A stretch of DNA of 22,812 nucleotides. It comes from JAMXLO01 sp046732975. Lineage in GTDB: Bacteria; Pseudomonadota; Alphaproteobacteria; Acetobacterales; Acetobacteraceae. Below are positions 1 through 7,606 of the stretch, one piece after another (within the stretch, counting starts at the first letter, position 1; the number at the start of each line of letters is the position of its first letter). The position numbers were made by a program, and so were the translations under genes. Where the stretch lies: contig JBKPOG010000119.1 of assembly GCA_046732975.1 (NCBI GenBank), forward strand, positions 1 to 22,812, in the 5' to 3' direction. The notes under the pieces were generated by a model, which made no database searches, had not been told where the DNA came from, and saw only the letters and a program-made list of their open reading frames with translations.

Positions 1-71
1 GCACTATCCAGGCGCTGGCACTTTATATTGCCGACAACATCAAGAGCCGCCTGGCCACCCTGTTCGATTGA
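1..71 (+). CDS. C-terminal end of a probable GMC-family oxidoreductase (5' partial)
   Basis: Only the last 22 codons are in the window, ending in TGA. The peptide reads TIQALALYIADNIKSR followed by LATLFD. The pattern 'T-I-x-A-L-A-L-x-x-A-D-x-I' resembles the extreme C-terminus of GMC (glucose-methanol-choline) FAD oxidoreductases. The gene 7 bases downstream encodes a gluconate 2-dehydrogenase subunit 3-like protein, a usual partner of GMC catalytic subunits, which supports the call. The family assignment rests on a very short stretch plus context, so it is tentative. Confidence 0.5.
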   Translation, partial: TIQALALYIADNIKSRLATLFD

Positions 72-78
72 GGCCTGC

Positions 79-498
79 ATGTTGTCAGACGATCAGCGCC
101 GAGTCTTGCACTGCATTGCCGCGATGATGATTCCTGCCAGCACTGAGTACGGTGTGCCGAGCGCTGCCGACGATGCGATCTTCGCCGACATCCTGCGCAG
201 CTTCGGCCGCGACGAGCATCACGTAATGACCTTGCTGTGCGAGCTGGAAGGCTTTGCCGATCTCGACCCGTCGCTTCGCCAAAGGACGGTGGCGCAATTA
301 CGCGACCAGCGCAGCGAGGCCTTGAAGAGCCTGACGAGCGTGATTTTGCAATGCTACTATCGCGATGACCGCGTTATGCGCTCACTTGGCATGGAGCCGC
401 GGTCGCCATTCCCCAAGGGCCACGAGGTAGAACAGGGCGACTGGTCGCTGCTGGACCCGGTACGCCAACGGCCAAAGTTCTACCGCGAGGTGCCCTAA
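79..498 (+). CDS. Gluconate 2-dehydrogenase subunit 3-like small protein
   Basis: This 139-residue protein starts at ATG 79, seven bases after the upstream stop. An in-frame ATG at 28 would overlap the upstream gene and adds low-quality sequence, so I prefer 79. The N-terminus (MLSDDQRRVLHCIAAMMIPAS, then a VPSAADD segment) follows the pattern of gluconate 2-dehydrogenase subunit 3 proteins, small helical partners of GMC flavoprotein dehydrogenases. The C-terminal part has an aromatic, charged signature (YYRDDRVMRSLGMEPR, later GDWSLLDPVR). I see no Tat signal, so a cytoplasmic partner or chaperone role for the preceding oxidoreductase is likely. The substrate cannot be read from the sequence. 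Confidence 0.6.
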   Translation: MLSDDQRRVLHCIAAMMIPASTEYGVPSAADDAIFADILRSFGRDEHHVMTLLCELEGFADLDPSLRQRTVAQLRDQRSEALKSLTSVILQCYYRDDRVMRSLGMEPRSPFPKGHEVEQGDWSLLDPVRQRPKFYREVP

Positions 499-545
499 TA
501 TCGGGCCTGCTTGTTGCCGGCTCGAGCAGACTTGAAGGAGACGCT

Positions 546-1007
546 ATGCCACGGCACGAGGAGCAGAAGACGCTTGCCTATCCGATCGACGAGCTTTTCT
601 CCGTGGTGGCGGACGTGAAGCAGTACCCGTCGTTCGTGCCGTGGTGCAGTGGTGCCAACATCCGCCACGAGGATCAGCAGGAGATCATCGCCGACCTCAA
701 CATCGGTTTCGGTCCATTTCAGGAAAGCTTTACCAGCCAGGTTACCTTGGATCGTCCAAGGCAAGTCTTGGTGCGCGCCATCGAGGGACCATTGGAGCAC
801 CTGACAAATTCTTGGACTTTCACGCCGATTGGCCAACAGACCAAAGTGGATTTCGTCATCGACTTCCAGTTCAAGAGTCACCTGCTCGACCATGTGGCGA
901 ACAGTATGTTCCATGAGGCGGCAACGCGCATGATGGGTGCATTCGAATCCCGCGTGCACCTGGTATCCTTGATGCAGCAGCGCCACAAAGAACATCCGCC
1001 CTCCTGA
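546..1007 (+). CDS. RatA/COQ10-type START-domain protein
   Basis: This is a 153-residue protein with an AAGGAG ribosome-binding site six bases before the ATG. The sequence has the polyketide cyclase/START-like fold of the COQ10/RatA family: a YPIDELFSVVADVKQYPSFVPWC segment in the first 35 residues, a FQESFTSQV strand in the middle, and a C-terminal amphipathic helix around residues 110-140. Family members bind ubiquinone or its precursors and assist respiratory quinone function; E. coli RatA was also reported as a ribosome-association toxin. A lipid/quinone-binding role is more likely in an alphaproteobacterium, and no antitoxin gene is adjacent. Length is normal for the family. Confidence 0.85.
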   Translation: MPRHEEQKTLAYPIDELFSVVADVKQYPSFVPWCSGANIRHEDQQEIIADLNIGFGPFQESFTSQVTLDRPRQVLVRAIEGPLEHLTNSWTFTPIGQQTKVDFVIDFQFKSHLLDHVANSMFHEAATRMMGAFESRVHLVSLMQQRHKEHPPS

Positions 1008-1140
1008 CGCGACGGATAAACACTCGAGCGGGCTGCCTTCGCTGCGATAGCCGAGCGCAGAGCGAGAGGCGGAACACAGCGTAGTTTCGCCGATGATCTC
1101 GATCAGGAGACGTCAGGCAGAACTCGGGAAGGCGCGCAGC

Positions 1141-2328
1141 ATGCCGCAATCACAAACCGACATTACCCGCACAACTCTGGCGGTGCTGTTCATCGGTGGG
1201 CTCATTGCCGCCAGTTTCTGGGTGATGCAGCCTTTTCTGCCGGCAATCGTGTGGGCCATTACGTTTGTGATTGCCACCTGGCCGCTGATGACATGGGTTC
1301 AGCGCCACGTCGGTCATCGCCGAGGCCTCGCTGTGCTCGTCATGTGCCTGTTGTTGCTGCTGGTCCTGATTGTGCCGTTCTGGCTTGCAGTCATCACTGT
1401 TGTCGCAAATTTGGATGAAATCGCCGAACTCGTGCGGACCATTCTGTCCTTGCGCGTTCCACCGCCGCCAGACTGGCTGGCGGGCGTGCCACTCGTCGGA
1501 GCCCCACTCGCCCAGGCCTGGGCCCGGATCACTTCGGAAGGCGCACGCGAGCTGGCGCCGCTGCTGACCCCCTACGCGGGCGAACTAACGCGGTGGATCG
1601 CCTCTGCTGCAGGCAGCTTGGGCTCCGTGATCCTTCAGCTTCTGCTCATAGTGGCGATAGCCGCCGTGCTGTACGCGAATGGCGAGAAGGCCGCAGCCAT
1701 CGCCTTGCGTTTCGGCCGCAGACTAAGTGGCGATCGGGGTGAGATGGTCGTCCGCCTCGCCGGTCAGGCCATCCGGGCCGTGGCTCTCGGCGTGGTGGTG
1801 ACAGCGATCGCCCAGAGCGTGCTGGGTGGTATCGGCCTTGCCGTCGCCGGTGTTCCGTTCGCGCCGTTGCTGTCAGCGCTTATGTTCTTGCTGTGTCTCG
1901 CCCAGGTGGGACCCGCCCTCGTGCTGATCCCGGCCGTAGTCTGGATGTACTTTGTTGGGAACACAGTCTGGGCGACCGTTCTGCTCGCTTTCACTGTCCC
2001 GGCCATGACGCTGGACAACGTTCTGCGTCCAATCCTGATCCGCAAGGGAGCCGACTTACCGCTGCTGCTTGTCCTCGCCGGCGTCATCGGTGGACTTATC
2101 GCAACTGGCCTCCTGGGTATTTTTCTTGGTCCGACGGTGCTCGCCGTCGCATACACACTCCTCAACGCCTGGATATCCGAGGTCGATGATCCGGAACGGC
2201 TGGGGGTTGTTCCTGGCGCGATCTCAACGCAAGTCGGCAGCCATGGACCAGTGCTGCAGGACGGCACTGCACTGGACAATTGCTCAGCGCAAAGGGACGT
2301 TGGAGATCCAGGCGGAGCGGACGTCTGA
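1141..2328 (+). CDS. AI-2E family transporter (YdiK/PerM-like permease)
   Basis: This is a 395-residue polytopic inner-membrane protein. The start is placed at ATG 1141, which has a GGGAAGG sequence upstream and opens directly before the first hydrophobic helix; an in-frame ATG at 1093 would add a charged 16-residue leader. Hydrophobic segments alternate through the protein: two N-terminal helices, a helix after the VQRHVGHRRG loop, a central helix, and a C-terminal bundle including the GLLGIFLGPTVLAVAYTL helix typical of the family. AI-2E permeases have been linked to export of autoinducer-2 or, in other members, Na+/H+ antiport; the substrate here is unknown. The last 45 residues or so (after NAWISEVDDPERLG) are hydrophilic and longer than usual. 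Confidence 0.85.
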   Translation: MPQSQTDITRTTLAVLFIGGLIAASFWVMQPFLPAIVWAITFVIATWPLMTWVQRHVGHRRGLAVLVMCLLLLLVLIVPFWLAVITVVANLDEIAELVRTILSLRVPPPPDWLAGVPLVGAPLAQAWARITSEGARELAPLLTPYAGELTRWIASAAGSLGSVILQLLLIVAIAAVLYANGEKAAAIALRFGRRLSGDRGEMVVRLAGQAIRAVALGVVVTAIAQSVLGGIGLAVAGVPFAPLLSALMFLLCLAQVGPALVLIPAVVWMYFVGNTVWATVLLAFTVPAMTLDNVLRPILIRKGADLPLLLVLAGVIGGLIATGLLGIFLGPTVLAVAYTLLNAWISEVDDPERLGVVPGAISTQVGSHGPVLQDGTALDNCSAQRDVGDPGGADV

Positions 2329-2450
2329 ATGCCTGAGGGCCGGCCCTGGACCAAGAGTGGGCGGACGTGCCGCGCGATGGAGGGAGCCGATCCAGAGCTT
2401 GGCAAGCCGTATGCGGGCGCCCATGTTGCGGACAAAGCGGGAGTTGGACC

Positions 2451-3122
2451 ATGGGCGAGACGCTGGCCGGACTGCGCATCGACATTGTCTCGGACGCGAT
2501 CTGTCCGTGGTGCTATATCGGCAAGCGTCAGCTCGAGCGGGCCTTGGCGGCGCTCGAGAAGGAAGAACTCCACTTCTCGGTGCACTGGAATCCATTCCAG
2601 CTCAATCCGGACATGCCGAAGGAAGGCCGCGATCGCATGGCGTATCGCGCGCAGAAGTTCGGCAGTGCCGAGAGGGCGCACGAACTGGACGAGCGAGTGG
2701 CGAACGCGGCCGCGGCGGTGGGATTGCAGTTCCGCCAGGACCTGATGCTGCGCACGCCGAACACCCTGGATGCGCACCGCCTGATCTGGTTCGCCGGACG
2801 CGAGGGGGTTCAGGACGCGGTGATGGAGGCCGTGTTCAAAGCCTGTTTCACCCAGGGTCGCGATATCGGCGATCGCGACGTGCTGGCAGATTGTGCAGTC
2901 GAGGGTGGCTTGGACCGCACGACGGTGGCCGATTTCCTGGCCGGCGAGACGGCGGCGAACGAGATGTTGGCGGCGGACCGCGCGGCGCGAGAAGCCGGGG
3001 TAAACGGCGTGCCGTCCTTTTTCCTGGACGGCTACGGGCTATTTTCGGGGGCAATGCCTGCTGAGACGATAGCCGAGGCACTGCGCAAGGGCCAGCAGAT
3101 CCTGCGCCAGCGCGCCGCCTAG
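2451..3122 (+). CDS. DsbA family oxidoreductase, FrnE-like
   Basis: This 223-residue protein starts at ATG 2451, just before the first beta strand (LRIDIVSDAICPWCYIGK). The CPWC redox pair is at residues 18-21, and the cis-proline loop (GVNGVPSFFLDG) lies near residue 185. The helical insertion between them is typical of the FrnE branch of the thioredoxin superfamily. No signal peptide is present, so it is cytoplasmic. Family members act as protein disulfide oxidoreductases/isomerases or as 2-hydroxychromene-2-carboxylate isomerase relatives. It sits 49 bases upstream of the sulfhydrylase gene in the same direction, so a link to thiol or sulphur metabolism is possible but inferred. Confidence 0.9.
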   Translation: MGETLAGLRIDIVSDAICPWCYIGKRQLERALAALEKEELHFSVHWNPFQLNPDMPKEGRDRMAYRAQKFGSAERAHELDERVANAAAAVGLQFRQDLMLRTPNTLDAHRLIWFAGREGVQDAVMEAVFKACFTQGRDIGDRDVLADCAVEGGLDRTTVADFLAGETAANEMLAADRAAREAGVNGVPSFFLDGYGLFSGAMPAETIAEALRKGQQILRQRAA

Positions 3123-3131
3123 CTTCCAGGC

Positions 3132-3157
3132 GGTCGTCGGTTATAGTCACCGCGACC
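3132..3157 (+). promoter_or_regulatory. Inverted repeat (hairpin) in the leader of the sulfhydrylase gene
   Basis: GGTCG-T-CGGT (3132-3141) can pair with ACCG-CGACC (3149-3157), giving nine base pairs with one bulged T and a seven-base loop. No T-run follows, so it does not look like a classical intrinsic terminator. It ends a few bases before the AGGGAG ribosome-binding site of the downstream gene. I do not see a match to a SAM riboswitch, and the 49-base gap is short for one. It may be a weak attenuator or chance. Confidence 0.3.
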
Positions 3158-3171
3158 AAAGGGAGCGGACG

Positions 3172-4491
3172 ATGACAAACCAGACGAAGCATCCGGAAAC
3201 GCTGGTGCTGCACGCCGGGTGGCGCAGTGACCCGGCGACCAATGCTGTCGCTGTGCCGATCTACCAGACCACGTCGTACCAGTTCGACAGCGCCGAGCAC
3301 GCGGCCAATCTGTTCGGTCTGAAGGAACTGGGCAACATCTACACTCGCATTATGAACCCGACGCAGGATGCGTTCGAAAAGCGCATCGCCGCAGTCGAAG
3401 GCGGGGTAGGGGCGCTCGCCCTTGCGTCGGGCCAAGCGGCGTCGGCGTTCTCGGTGCAGAACGTTGCGCGAGCCGGCGACAACATCGTCAGCTCCACCGA
3501 TCTCTATGGCGGCACCTGGAACCTGTTCGCCAATACGCTGAAGGCGCAGGGCATCGAGGCGCGCTTCGTTGACCCCGAGGATCCCGAGGCGTTCGCCCGC
3601 GCCACGGACCATCGGACGCGTGCGTATTATGCCGAGACGCTGCCCAATCCGAAGCTGATTGCCTTCCCGATCGCCGAAGTTGCGGCGATCGGCCGCAAGT
3701 TTGGCATTCCGCTCATTATGGACAACACCGCAGCACCGACCTTGGTGCGTCCGTTCGATCACGGCGCGGCGGTGGTGATGTACTCGACCACCAAGTACAT
3801 CGGCGGACATGGCACCACGATCGGTGGCGTGGTGATCGATGGCGGCAACTTCCCATGGGATCAGCACAAGGAACGCCAGCCGCTGCTGAACACGCCGGAT
3901 CCGAGCTATCATGGCGCGGTGTGGTCCGAGGCGGCGAAGCCGCTGGGACCGATCGCCTACATCCTACGCATGCGCGTCGTGCTGCTGCGCGACTTGGGCG
4001 CGGCGATGAGCCCATTCAATGCGTTCCTGTTCCTGCAAGGCCTAGAAAGCATGCCGCTGCGCATGCGCGAGCACAGCAAGAACACGCTGGCGGTCGCGCA
4101 GTATCTTAAGGGCCGCAAGGAAGTGACGCGGGTGATCCACCCGGCGTTCCATTCGGGCATGGCCGCAGAACGTACAGCGAAGTACCTGCCGCACGGGCAT
4201 AGCGGCCTGCTCGGCTTCGAACTCGCCGGCGGCGTTGAGGCGGGGCGCGCGTTCATCGATGCGCTGCAGATGTTCTACCACGTCGCCAATATCGGAGATT
4301 CGCGTTCGCTCGCGATTCATCCGGCGAGCACGACGCATTCACAGCTTTCGCCCGAGGAGCAGCTCGCGACGGGAGTGACGCCCGGCTACATTCGGCTGTC
4401 GATCGGCATTGAGCACATCGACGACATCATCGGCGACCTGTCGCAGGCGTTGGATGCTGCGGGTGGTGGGATGAAGGCGGCGGCGGAGTAG
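3172..4491 (+). CDS. metY: O-acetylhomoserine sulfhydrylase (aminocarboxypropyltransferase)
   Basis: This 439-residue PLP-dependent enzyme of the Cys/Met metabolism family has a full-length fold. N-terminal features are ETLVLHAG and the VPIYQTTSYQF strand. The ASGQAA turn lies near residue 85, the PLP-contacting aspartate in LIMDNT is at residue 184, and the Schiff-base lysine in YSTTKYIGGHG is K208. The C-terminal domain carries the SRSLAIHPASTTHSQL segment. It makes homocysteine from O-acetylhomoserine plus sulfide (or uses thiols). The start has an AGGGAG ribosome-binding site. The large insertion after the PLP lysine favours MetY over cystathionine gamma-synthase. The stop overlaps the ribosome-binding region of the next gene, suggesting coupling. 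Confidence 0.9.
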   Translation: MTNQTKHPETLVLHAGWRSDPATNAVAVPIYQTTSYQFDSAEHAANLFGLKELGNIYTRIMNPTQDAFEKRIAAVEGGVGALALASGQAASAFSVQNVARAGDNIVSSTDLYGGTWNLFANTLKAQGIEARFVDPEDPEAFARATDHRTRAYYAETLPNPKLIAFPIAEVAAIGRKFGIPLIMDNTAAPTLVRPFDHGAAVVMYSTTKYIGGHGTTIGGVVIDGGNFPWDQHKERQPLLNTPDPSYHGAVWSEAAKPLGPIAYILRMRVVLLRDLGAAMSPFNAFLFLQGLESMPLRMREHSKNTLAVAQYLKGRKEVTRVIHPAFHSGMAAERTAKYLPHGHSGLLGFELAGGVEAGRAFIDALQMFYHVANIGDSRSLAIHPASTTHSQLSPEEQLATGVTPGYIRLSIGIEHIDDIIGDLSQALDAAGGGMKAAAE

Positions 4492-4493
4492 TA

Positions 4494-5066
4494 ACGGCGA
4501 CGGCAACGAAGGCGCTTATCGTCGGTTATGGCAATCCGCTGCGCGGCGATGACGCAGTGGGTCAGTCTGTGGCCCGTGCCTTCGTCGGTCCTGCCGCCAT
4601 CGAAGGGGTGGAGGCGGTCGCCTGCCATCAGCTCACTCCGGAGCTGGCCGAGCGCCTGGCCGCCGCCGATGTGGTGATATTTGTAGATGCTGCGGCTGCC
4701 GCACAGCCGGGCAGTGTCACGATTTCCGAATTGATGTGCGCAGCCGCAGTATCACCACTCGCTCACAACGTGGATCCGCGCGCACTGCTTGCCATGGCCG
4801 GCAACTTGTTTGAGCGTTCGCCTCGGGCCTTTCTGATCGAGGTAGGCGCTGCTTCGTTTGAAATCGGCGAAGCATTGTCCGCCAGCGTCGCTTCTGCGGT
4901 GCCGGAGGTCATCGTAGCTGTTCGTCAGCTGCTCAGTTGCGCACAGAGTCCAGCACCGAGCCATCGGCATCGACCAGTTGGAGCTCCACCGGATATTGCC
5001 CCGTCGCGTGAGTCGAGCAGCTCAGGCACGGATCGTACGCGCGAAGAACAGCCTGCACCCGATTGA
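4494..5066 (+). CDS. hoxW: [NiFe] hydrogenase maturation endopeptidase (HoxW/HyaD-like), probably non-ATG start
   Basis: The protein matches the hydrogenase maturation protease family: a first strand KALIVGYGNPLRGDDAVG with the metal-binding Asp, a second strand VVIFVDAAAA with a conserved Asp, and SPLAHNVDPRALL with the conserved His. This aspartic-type Ni-sensing protease trims the C-terminus of the large subunit after Ni insertion. No ATG, GTG, TTG or CTG lies in frame between the stop at 4410 and the GNPLRGDD motif. GTG 4557 would delete that motif. I place the start at ACG 4494, five bases after a GGAG, but ACG 4500 or 4506 are possible. About 40 C-terminal residues (Ser/Pro-rich) exceed normal family length and lie antisense to hoxH. 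Confidence 0.75.
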   Translation, partial: TATATKALIVGYGNPLRGDDAVGQSVARAFVGPAAIEGVEAVACHQLTPELAERLAAADVVIFVDAAAAAQPGSVTISELMCAAAVSPLAHNVDPRALLAMAGNLFERSPRAFLIEVGAASFEIGEALSASVASAVPEVIVAVRQLLSCAQSPAPSHRHRPVGAPPDIAPSRESSSSGTDRTREEQPAPD

Positions 5067-6351
5067 GCATGCCGTCCTGCAGCTTGTTGCCGTCAACGAA
5101 GTGACGGCTGACCTGATTGATGCTGCGACCGATCGCCAGGTTGTTGTTGCCTGTGGCGATGATGAGGTTGGCCCAGGTAATCGCGCCATCCTCGTTGACC
5201 TTATAGTGGTGGATCAGGGTGCCGCGCGGTGCTTCGGACATGCCGACGCCTTCCAGCGCGTTCACCCCCGCATGGGCGCGCACATGGCGGCCCAGAATCG
5301 CCGGATCCTGCAGCAGTTGTTCCATTCGCTCGATGCAGTGGAGGATCTCGATCAGCCGCGCATGGTGGTAGTGGAACGAGCTCTGCGCCACCTTGCCATA
5401 GCGCTGGTGATATTCGGTGAACTCCGCGTCCGCCAACTCCGTGCCGCAGCGCGCGACGACATTCAGCCGCGCCAGCGGACCGACGCGAAACACGCCATCG
5501 GGATAGCCGACCTGCTTGAAATACGGCGCCTTCAGGAAGGAATGCGGCACAGTCGCTTCACCGACATAGTGTTCGAAGTCTTCCGCCGCCATCCGATCGA
5601 CCACCACGTTGCCGGCAGCATCGACGAAGCGCAAATCGCCATCGTAGAGTTCGAGGTTGCCGCTTCCGTTGATCAACCCGGAATACATGGTGGGCGCGTT
5701 GCCGAAATATTCGATCTCCTCACTGAAGCGATCGACGATGCCTTTGTAGAGCGACAGGGTGCGCTGGGTAATCCCTTTGGCTTCGGGCAGCGCTGCCAAT
5801 ATCCGGTCGCGGTGCGCGACTTCCAATGGCGCGTTGACGCCGCCGGGCACTGTCCAGGACGGATGGATACGCTCGCCGGCAAGGCCTTCAATCGCTTTTT
5901 GCCCGAACCGGCGCAGCGCAATGCCGTCCTTCGCAAGCTGCGGATGCGCCTCGATCACGCCCACGATGTTGCGGCGTGCCGGATCGAAGTCGAAGCCGAG
6001 CAGCAGATCGGGCGAGGACAGGTGGAAGAAGCTCAGCGCATGCGACTGGATAACCTGGCCGCAATGCATGATCTGGCGCAGCTTGACGGCAGTCGGCGGC
6101 ACACGCACGCACATGATGGCTTCACATGCCTTGGCCGAGGTGAGTAGGTGGCTGATGGGGCAAATGCCGCAGATGCGCTCGGTGATCGACGGCATTTCGT
6201 AAAACGGTCGACCTTCGCAGAATTTCTCGAAGCCGCGCAATTGGGTGACGTGGAACTGCGTGTCGGTGACGCGCCCTGCGTCATCGAGATGGATGGTGAT
6301 CTTCGAGTGACCCTCGATGCGGGTGACCGGATCGATGACAATCGTTTTCAT
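4933..6351 (-). CDS. hoxH: NAD-linked [NiFe] hydrogenase large subunit
   Basis: This is a 472-residue catalytic large subunit. The N-terminal VTRIEGH motif is followed by the first nickel-binding pair, RICGICPISH (C61, C64). The second pair is DPCLSCSTH near the C-terminus (C442, C445). The protein ends 24 residues after H448, so the precursor carries the tail removed by the maturation protease. It binds the Ni-Fe(CN)2CO centre that oxidises or forms H2. The motifs and the hoxEFUY neighbours fit group 3d (bidirectional, cytoplasmic). It lies 8 bases after hoxY and is the last gene of the operon. Its last 134 bases overlap the convergent protease gene. No hyp genes are in the window, so they must lie elsewhere. 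Confidence 0.95.
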   Translation of the reverse strand: MKTIVIDPVTRIEGHSKITIHLDDAGRVTDTQFHVTQLRGFEKFCEGRPFYEMPSITERICGICPISHLLTSAKACEAIMCVRVPPTAVKLRQIMHCGQVIQSHALSFFHLSSPDLLLGFDFDPARRNIVGVIEAHPQLAKDGIALRRFGQKAIEGLAGERIHPSWTVPGGVNAPLEVAHRDRILAALPEAKGITQRTLSLYKGIVDRFSEEIEYFGNAPTMYSGLINGSGNLELYDGDLRFVDAAGNVVVDRMAAEDFEHYVGEATVPHSFLKAPYFKQVGYPDGVFRVGPLARLNVVARCGTELADAEFTEYHQRYGKVAQSSFHYHHARLIEILHCIERMEQLLQDPAILGRHVRAHAGVNALEGVGMSEAPRGTLIHHYKVNEDGAITWANLIIATGNNNLAIGRSINQVSRHFVDGNKLQDGMLNRVQAVLRAYDPCLSCSTHATGQYPVELQLVDADGSVLDSVRN

Positions 6352-6359
6352 GATCTGCC

Positions 6360-6887
6360 TCAGCCGAAACGCCGGCCCCTGAGATCGGGCATGCGCCCGT
6401 CGAGAAGCTCGGTAAGAACATGGAGGATCAGCGGCGCTGACGGCGGACAGCCGGGCACATGCAGGTCCACCTTCACGACATCATGCAGCGGGATCGCATG
6501 CTTCAGCAACGTGGGCAGTCCTTCAGTCGGATGCACCTTCTCCACATCGGAGCCTTCGATGTAAACGCGATCGAAGATCGACTTCAGCGGCAGCGGATTG
6601 CGCAGACCGGTGACATTTGTGGTGATCGCACAGTCGCCAAGAGCCACCAGAATGCGCGTAAGCTCGCGCACCAACCTTATCTTCTCCAGATCCTCGTCAC
6701 TGCTGACCGCGCCTTCGACGATCGCCACATCGACATCGTGGGGATACTCGCGAGCATCGACCAGCGGGCTGTAGACCAACTCGGCCTTCGCGGCGATCGT
6801 CAGCAGGCCTTCATCGACGTCGAGCAGTGACATATGGCAGCCGGAGCAGCCGTCCAGCCACATCGTGGCCAGCCTCGGTTTCCTCAT
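6360..6887 (-). CDS. hoxY: NAD-linked [NiFe] hydrogenase small subunit
   Basis: This is a 175-residue small subunit that would carry the single proximal [4Fe-4S] cluster. The ligand pattern is visible: DGCSGCHMS near the N-terminus (C14, C17), C86 in ALGDCAITT, and C147 in VPGCPPSAP. No Tat signal is present, and the long C-terminal domain of uptake hydrogenases is absent, so it is a cytoplasmic group 3-type small subunit. Its ATG overlaps the hoxU stop (ATGA), showing translational coupling. It passes electrons from HoxH to the diaphorase module. Confidence 0.95.
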   Translation of the reverse strand: MRKPRLATMWLDGCSGCHMSLLDVDEGLLTIAAKAELVYSPLVDAREYPHDVDVAIVEGAVSSDEDLEKIRLVRELTRILVALGDCAITTNVTGLRNPLPLKSIFDRVYIEGSDVEKVHPTEGLPTLLKHAIPLHDVVKVDLHVPGCPPSAPLILHVLTELLDGRMPDLRGRRFG

Positions 6888-7594
6888 GTGCGCGCACCTC
6901 GCTTGACAGCGAGGTCGGTGACAATACGGTTGCGCTTGGTCATTTCCTCAACTGCCTGGCCCTTCTCCACCAGTGCCCCGGTTGGGCAGACCTGAACGCA
7001 CTTGCCGCAACTGGTGCAGGAGGGCGCTTCGCCCCATGGCCGATTGAGTTCGGCGACCAACATCGAATTGATGCCGCGCGCCGAGATGTCCCAAACCTGC
7101 GCTCCCTCGATCTCGTCGCAGACCCGCACGCAGCGCGAGCAGAGGATGCAGCGATTGTGGTCCAGCACGAAGCGAGGATGCGACATGTCCACCGGCAGGC
7201 GGGGAAAGTTATACGGCAGATGGACATGGGTCATGCCCAGTGTCTGCGCCATCGACTGCAGTTCGCAATGACCGTTGGAGACACAGACCGAGCAGACATG
7301 GTTGCGCTCGATGAACAACAGCTCAAGCGCCATGAGCCGGTTGTGCGCCAGTGATTCGGAATTGGTGGTAACCGACATGCCGCTGCGCGCCGGCGTGGTG
7401 CAGGCCGGCAGCAGGCGGCCGACACCGGCCACCTCGACCAAGCACAGGCGGCAGGACCCCGGTGCGCTCAGGCCTTCCAGATAGCAGAGCGTGGGGATCG
7501 AGCGGCCATTGTCCGACGCCACCTGCAGGATCGTCTGACCGTCGGTCGCTGTGCATAGCTCGTTGTCGATACGGACGGAGATTTGCTGCGGCAC
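6884..7594 (-). CDS. hoxU: Hydrogenase diaphorase iron-sulphur subunit
   Basis: This 236-residue protein is homologous to the N-terminus of NuoG. It has a plant-type [2Fe-2S] domain (C37, C48, C51, C65) and then the ERNHVCSVCVSNGHC segment, a His/Cys3-type [4Fe-4S] site (C101, C104, C110). Two ferredoxin-like four-cysteine sets follow: CILCSRCVRVC (149-159) and CTSCGKCVQVCP (193-204). It forms the wire between the FMN site of HoxF and the small subunit HoxY. Length is normal for HoxU. The gene is 12 bases after hoxF and overlaps hoxY by 4 bases. Confidence 0.95.
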   Translation of the reverse strand: MPQQISVRIDNELCTATDGQTILQVASDNGRSIPTLCYLEGLSAPGSCRLCLVEVAGVGRLLPACTTPARSGMSVTTNSESLAHNRLMALELLFIERNHVCSVCVSNGHCELQSMAQTLGMTHVHLPYNFPRLPVDMSHPRFVLDHNRCILCSRCVRVCDEIEGAQVWDISARGINSMLVAELNRPWGEAPSCTSCGKCVQVCPTGALVEKGQAVEEMTKRNRIVTDLAVKRGART

Positions 7595-7606
7595 GGCTGG
7601 TCCTTT

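Noticed and set aside
546..1007. RatA toxin-antitoxin pair
   Set aside because: The protein is RatA/COQ10-like but no RatB partner follows; the quinone-binding START role is the better reading.
1764..2777. A 337-codon minus-strand open frame
   Set aside because: It is opposite the AI-2E permease and FrnE-like genes; low-complexity Arg/Ser/Pro-rich translation.
2848..3912. A 354-codon minus-strand open frame
   Set aside because: It is antisense to the FrnE-like and metY genes and contains no recognisable motif.
4978..6147. A 389-codon plus-strand open frame
   Set aside because: It is antisense to hoxH, whose motifs are unambiguous; the translation has no recognisable domain and reflects GC-rich codon bias.
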